A DNA stretch of 10,378 bases. Source: PNKC01 sp039917655 (GTDB lineage: Bacteria > Chloroflexota > Dehalococcoidia > Tepidiformales > Tepidiformaceae). The notes beneath the pieces were generated by a model. It was given only the letters and a program-made list of their open reading frames with translations, was not told the origin of the DNA and searched no databases. The position numbers and the translations under genes are program-made. Of this stretch, positions 6,849 through 10,378 are shown piece by piece (position 1 is the stretch's first letter; every line of letters begins with the position of its first letter). The stretch is taken from contig JBDSJC010000254.1 in NCBI GenBank assembly GCA_039917655.1, positions 1-10,378 on the forward strand, read 5' to 3'.

Positions 6849-7060
6849 TTCCCGGTCACCGCACGCGTGAGGGTATCACTGGAAGTGCAAAACGTTGCGA
6901 CCGGCAGTTCCACAGCGTCTCCACGCTGGTAAGACAGACGGCATCGACACCCAAAAGGACCGCCGCTGTCGCTAGAAGCAGCGAGACTTGTATTTTCCAC
7001 CCCTTGCTTCTCGGCACGCAGCGCCGCCGGCAGACCAACACGTCCAAGGAAAACCGGATC

Positions 7061-9300
7061 TTGATCGGCTTTGAAGCTTACTTTCGGAATGATACTGGGA
7101 CTGAGATTGTCCCGGAAGACAAAGCCGACTGGCGCGACTGGGTGTCCGCCTCCAAGACCCGCAACTGGTGACTTGCCACTCCTCGACTGGCTCAAGCTTT
7201 TCGGAGGTGAGAAGGGCTACGAGCAGGATGCCGTTGCAGACCCGCGCACCGACTTTCAGGAGTTCGTCTTCAGGAAAGGCCGTGAGTTCGAGGCGGCGGT
7301 CATTGAACACCTCGCCACCATCGAACCTGTGTTCGCGATAACCTCGGGCGTTGAGGCGGTGACCTCTCTCGATGCCTGCCGGGAGACCTTCGAGGCGATG
7401 CGTCGTGGTGAGCCCATCATTCACCAGGGAGTCCTCCGCAACCCCGAGAACCGCACGTACGGCGCGGCTGACATCCTGGTCCGCAGCGATGTCCTCCATC
7501 GGATCTTCCCAAAACGCTCTCAGCGCCGCTGAGGCGACGGTTGGCGCGCCCGGTCTCCTCGCTACACGCTGGCACTACCGGGTAATCGATGTGAAGTTCA
7601 CCGGCCTGAAGCTGGACAAGCACTGGCATGCAGCCAGCGACCATCTCGCCTACATGGTCCAGACGTTCATCTACAACGAAGCACTGGGGCGGATCCAGGG
7701 TTATCTCCCGCCCAGTTCCTACCTGCTCGGCCGCGGCTGGACGAAAGGGGCGAATGATTGCGGCAGTACCAACTGCATGGACAGGCTCGCAAGCGTGCCG
7801 CACAGCCACCAGGTCCACGACAGGCTCCTGAGCACCGTTGCGAGCGAGGCGGTGGACTGGATGCGGAAGGTGTGCAGCGAGGGGAGCGGCTGGGATCCCC
7901 GAAACGCTGCAGGAGTGTCAGAGCTTCGTCCGAGCCCGAAGAATCTGCAGAACTACCCCTGGCACGCAGCTGTCGCCGAACTGGCGGGCGAGCATGCCGA
8001 CATCACGCTCGCCTGGCAGCTGAGCTTCATGATCGGTTGCGGACATATCGAGGGGGGCGAGTGGCAGTTCTCGTCTTTCATCGCGAACCGCCTCGACACG
8101 AGCTGTGAAGCGGACATCATCGAGCATTGGCTGGCGCACATGGAGTCCGTCCGTGAGCGCGTTGCTAGCGAAGTGGCGCGACCGCTGGTCTTCCACTGGT
8201 CGCCCGCTGAGACCAGCAGTATGAGTGGCGCGCAGGCCCTCCGCCGATACCTCGAATACGCTGCCGCTCCAGCCACCGCAATTCAGGTGCAGCAGGCGTT
8301 CGACCCGGATGCCGAAACCGAGACTCCATTTGAGGACGCCGTGGCTGCGGGGCTACGCGCTCGGGGGCACCGAGTTCAGCCCCAAGTGGGTGTCGCGGGT
8401 TACCGGATCGACCTCGGAATCTATTCGATCGACGGTACGCGTTTCGACGTCGGAGTTGAATGCGACGGCGCGACGTACCACAGTTCGCCAGCCGCCCGCG
8501 ACCGTGACTGGCTTCGCCAATCCGTGCTCGAGGACCTCGGCTGGGTGATCCATCGCGTCTGGTCGACATCCTGGCTCCAGAACCCGGCCGCTGAGCTCGT
8601 TCTAATCGAGAACGCTCTCGCTGAGGCCCGCTTACGACAACCCGGCGCGGTTGGTTGGAGACCTTCGTCGCCCGCGCAGGCCGCCGACGCCGGCGAAGAC
8701 CAGGACTTCGATCCTGGCGACCCCTCCCAGCCTGAATCGACCGGGCACTTGTTTGTGGAATATGTGGAGGCCTCAATTTCTCGACTCCCCATTGGCGCCG
8801 ATCTACGCCTCGAGACCGACCGCACCTTGGCGCCCCTGATCCTGGCCGTGGTCGGCACCGAAGGACCCGTCCACTTCGAACTGATCGTTGAGCGCCTGCG
8901 ATTGCGATATCGCCTCAGCAGAGTGCGGGAGGAAGCGCGAACGACGATCAGATTGGCGCTTGATAAGTTGGAGAACAAGGGGGGTCTGCTCTCGGGAGAG
9001 GAGGACTTCTACCACATTGCCGGACAGGAGGTTCGCCCCCGGCGGCCCGGTCGAGCCGCCCGCCGTCATGTCGCGCACATTTCGTTGGCAGAGCTTGAGG
9101 CCGGCACGCTGGCCGTTCTTGGAGTAGTCACCGGCCCCACTTCCAACGACTTGGTGAGGGAGACGGCGCGGCATTTCGGCTACGGTCGAACCGGGTCAGA
9201 GATCAAGATCTCGCTCGACCAGGCCCTGGAACTAATGGTTGAGGCAGGGGAGGTGCACATAGCTACCGACGGCACCGTCAGGCCGGGGAAGCAAACTTGA
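7061..9300 (+). pseudogene. Frameshifted mosaic nuclease: RecB-like PD-(D/E)XK, RNase H-like fragment, MTES_1575-type REase, DUF3320-like tail
   Basis: The first part encodes a RecB/Cas4-type PD-(D/E)XK nuclease in pieces. One frame carries DPLLDW-like LPLLDWLKLFGGEKGYE and the metal-site Asp in TYGAADILVRSD (Asp codon 7470-7472). Another frame carries the matching DVK in YRVIDVKFTG (7588-7596) and the YMVQTFIYNEAL helix. The shift lies at or near the AAAA run 7511-7514; dropping one A reads straight through as RIFPNALSAAE. A second shift near 7168-7175 seems to separate an upstream WRDWVSASKTRN segment. From 7535 to the stop the frame is open: a segment ending in NYPWHAAVAELAGEH, then FMIGCGHIEGGEW and FHWSPAETSSM, which resemble part of an RNase H-like exonuclease. 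This is followed from about 8230 by a restriction-endonuclease-like domain (RIDLGIYS, VGVECDGATYHSS, RDRDWLR, WVIHRVWSTSW) and two winged-helix-like segments, the last DUF3320-like. The TTG at 7061 with AAGGA upstream is a guess at the original start. The helicase normally found with such tails is missing. Confidence 0.72.
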
Positions 9301-9713
9301 CCGACCTATGGTCCTGAGCGGCTCGTCGCTTGGCGCAGCGGTGACGTTGGCTACCTGCGCTAGGTGTCCATTTGCGTCGCGAGTAGAACCGGGAGGCGGG
9401 CATCGACGGCCGCGACTCGATACTCGGCCTGCCACGAACGTCGCCCGAGACGCGAGGCTAAGGCGAGCGACACTACGCAGCCATAGTGCAAAGCCGAATC
9501 GTGGCTCTCGACGTGGCCTCGGGGAGTGAGTTGTGCCCACCGACGCCGCGAACACCGGTGAAGGAGAAGACCGTTCCCGCGAGGGAAGGGCGGTGGCGAA
9601 GAACAAGCGGGCCGTAGCGGACAGCGCACCTGACTGCTAGTCTCCGCACTTAAGTTAGCCGGGTTATCGGGAGATTAACGCCACGGCGGAGCGAGAAGGA
9701 AAGGCTCAACACA
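9301..9713 (+). other. Spacer with no recognisable gene
   Basis: These 413 bases show no convincing coding frame on either strand; open frames are arginine- and serine-rich and lack start signals or motifs. One possible secondary structure is visible: GGCGGGC (9395-9401) with GCCTGCC (9427-9433), continued by ATCGA (9402-9406) with TCGAT (9417-9421) and a 5-base bulge on the right arm. An 8-bp palindrome ACTTAAGT (9648-9655) lies about 60 bases before the next start and could be part of its control region. No clear promoter was found. Confidence 0.5.
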
Positions 9714-10378
9714 ATGACCACGACAGAGACTCTGCCACCCACGAGTGACTTCCCAATCCGTTGGGACGACCCCGCCGACGAGCAGGCGTTCTGGTTCCAG
9801 GACGTGATGCACAGCCCGCAGCCCTTCACGCCCATGACGGCCACCCTGTTCCAGCCAGCGTTCTCGGAGGGCGCGAGCCGGGCGATCGCGAAGCTCTCTA
9901 TGCCGATCTCGGGCCTGAGAGTCTCGATCCAGAACGGCTATCTCTATCTCGGCCCGGTTGTTGTGATGGGGACGCCCGAGGAGTTGGGCGCGCGCTTCGC
10001 CGAAATGCAACGGCTGATCATGCAGTTGGCCCCCACCGCGCATAAGGATTGGCTCGAGACATTCGAACCAAAAGTTCGTGCGAAAGCGGAGCAGATCCTG
10101 TCATTCGATTACGAGAACAGCTCGACGGCCGAGGTGGCGCGCTTCGCACGGACGCTATATGCAGAGCTTGCCGACGTCTGGGAAGTTCATATGCGCGTGA
10201 ACATCCCGACCATGAACGTGGTGTTCGGCTTCGAAGAGTTCCTGACGGCGACCATCGGCGCCGATGCCGTCGCCGATTCGCGACTCCTTCTCCAGGGCTT
10301 CGATAACAAGTCGATCCAGACAGCACGAGCGATGTGGGAGATCAGCCGCTGGACTCGAAGCATCGATGGGCTGGCCGA
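9714..10378 (+). CDS. N-terminal part of a PEP-utilising-enzyme-like protein (cut by window end)
   Basis: A frame with no stop runs from ATG 9714 to the window end, giving the first 221 residues. A purine-rich ribosome site, GAAGGAAAGG (9694-9703), lies 10 bases upstream. The visible part is mostly helical and contains WDDPADEQAFWFQDVMHS near the start, a VSIQNGYLYLGPVV strand (about 72-85) and LLLQGFDNKSIQTARAMWEISR (about 191-212). This pattern recalls the domain preceding the swivelling phosphohistidine domain in PEP synthase-like and rifampicin phosphotransferase-like proteins. An ATP-grasp domain, usual at the N-terminus of full PEP synthases, is absent here, so this may be one of the short PEP-utilising proteins that work with a separate ATP-binding subunit or have lost that activity. 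The phosphohistidine motif would lie beyond the window, so function stays open. Coding quality is high throughout. Confidence 0.68.
   Translation, partial: MTTTETLPPTSDFPIRWDDPADEQAFWFQDVMHSPQPFTPMTATLFQPAFSEGASRAIAKLSMPISGLRVSIQNGYLYLGPVVVMGTPEELGARFAEMQRLIMQLAPTAHKDWLETFEPKVRAKAEQILSFDYENSSTAEVARFARTLYAELADVWEVHMRVNIPTMNVVFGFEEFLTATIGADAVADSRLLLQGFDNKSIQTARAMWEISRWTRSIDGLA

Larger units (their letters stand above)
6699..7060 (+). other. Gene-poor spacer between the cell-wall operon and the nuclease remnant
   Basis: I see no credible gene in these 362 bases; frames that stay open read as arginine- and serine-rich noise. The stretch holds a pyrimidine-rich tract (6741-6762), a 10-bp palindrome CCGTCGACGG (6802-6811) and a bulged hairpin (6818-6848). 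It marks the switch from the ordered operon to accessory DNA. Confidence 0.6.

Noticed and set aside
6856..7047. Short minus-strand frame with a hydrophobic stretch (VSLLLATAAVLLGV)
   Set aside because: It could be a small membrane peptide, but the start would be TTG without a good ribosome site, the flanks are Arg-rich noise, and nothing nearby supports expression.
6164..7195. 343-codon minus-strand frame across fhaB and the following spacer
   Set aside because: Its sequence is low-complexity Arg/Ser/Pro/Thr and it runs antisense to the clearly coding fhaB gene.
7508..7514. CCCAAAA heptamer in the correct phase for a -1 programmed frameshift
   Set aside because: The downstream coding frame lies at +1, not -1, relative to the upstream one, so slipping back one base would not enter it. 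The heptamer is probably coincidence and the A-run more likely the site of an indel.
7372..7534. Start of the 642-codon mosaic frame at ATG 7372
   Set aside because: The first 50 or so codons overlap the better-conserved upstream nuclease frame and read as Ser/Arg/Thr-rich noise. No ribosome binding site sits at a useful distance. The meaningful part begins near 7515-7535.
9232..9629. Overlapping minus-strand frames in the spacer after the nuclease remnant
   Set aside because: They are Arg/Ser/Pro-rich, overlap each other in different frames, and show no motif or start signal.
1..10378. CRISPR array, tRNA or insertion sequence
   Set aside because: No regularly spaced repeats, no cloverleaf-like segment and no transposase or terminal inverted repeat were recognised in reading both strands by eye.

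Overview
The window is a high-GC bacterial chromosome segment. The gene content suggests Actinomycetota or Chloroflexota: a Ser/Thr/Ala-rich lipoprotein of a branched-chain amino acid type ABC system, a mycobacterial-like acyl-CoA dehydrogenase, and above all a penicillin-binding protein followed by a DUF3662/FHA protein and a membrane-anchored FHA protein (FhaA/FhaB type). I cannot choose firmly between the two phyla. Several genes start with GTG or TTG. No rRNA, tRNA, CRISPR array, insertion sequence or integrase was seen.

Layout. Positions 1-1831 carry two minus-strand genes: a substrate-binding lipoprotein (100-1341), with a strong hairpin after it and a good sigma70-type promoter before it, and upstream of that a single-domain rhodanese (1481-1831). 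Reading rightward on the plus strand come a class I SAM-dependent methyltransferase (about 1937-2770), an acyl-CoA dehydrogenase (2877-4058) closed by a hairpin at 4082-4117, and a tight three-gene cell-wall operon, pbpA-like / fhaA-like / fhaB-like (4172-6698), in which each stop codon overlaps the next start by four bases. That operon fits growth control of peptidoglycan synthesis. The penicillin-binding protein makes cross-links, and the two FHA proteins would read phospho-threonine marks placed by a PknB-type kinase encoded elsewhere.

Positions 6699-9713 look like an accessory, decaying island. After a gene-poor stretch there is a broken nuclease gene (about 7061-9300). Its RecB-like PD-(D/E)XK active site is split between two reading frames. 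The second half continues as one open frame that seems to join a shortened RNase H-like exonuclease segment to a second restriction-endonuclease-like domain (MTES_1575 type) and a DUF3320-like winged-helix tail. No helicase motor lies between them, although proteins with these tails normally carry one. About 410 bases without a recognisable gene follow.

The window ends inside a gene (9714 onward) that resembles the N-terminal helical part of PEP-utilising enzymes.

The most interesting item is the mosaic nuclease. I do not see a convincing complete new system: the evidence favours a remnant of a larger nuclease-helicase protein or locus over a working new machine, but the 590-codon open stretch after the frameshift deserves a check.
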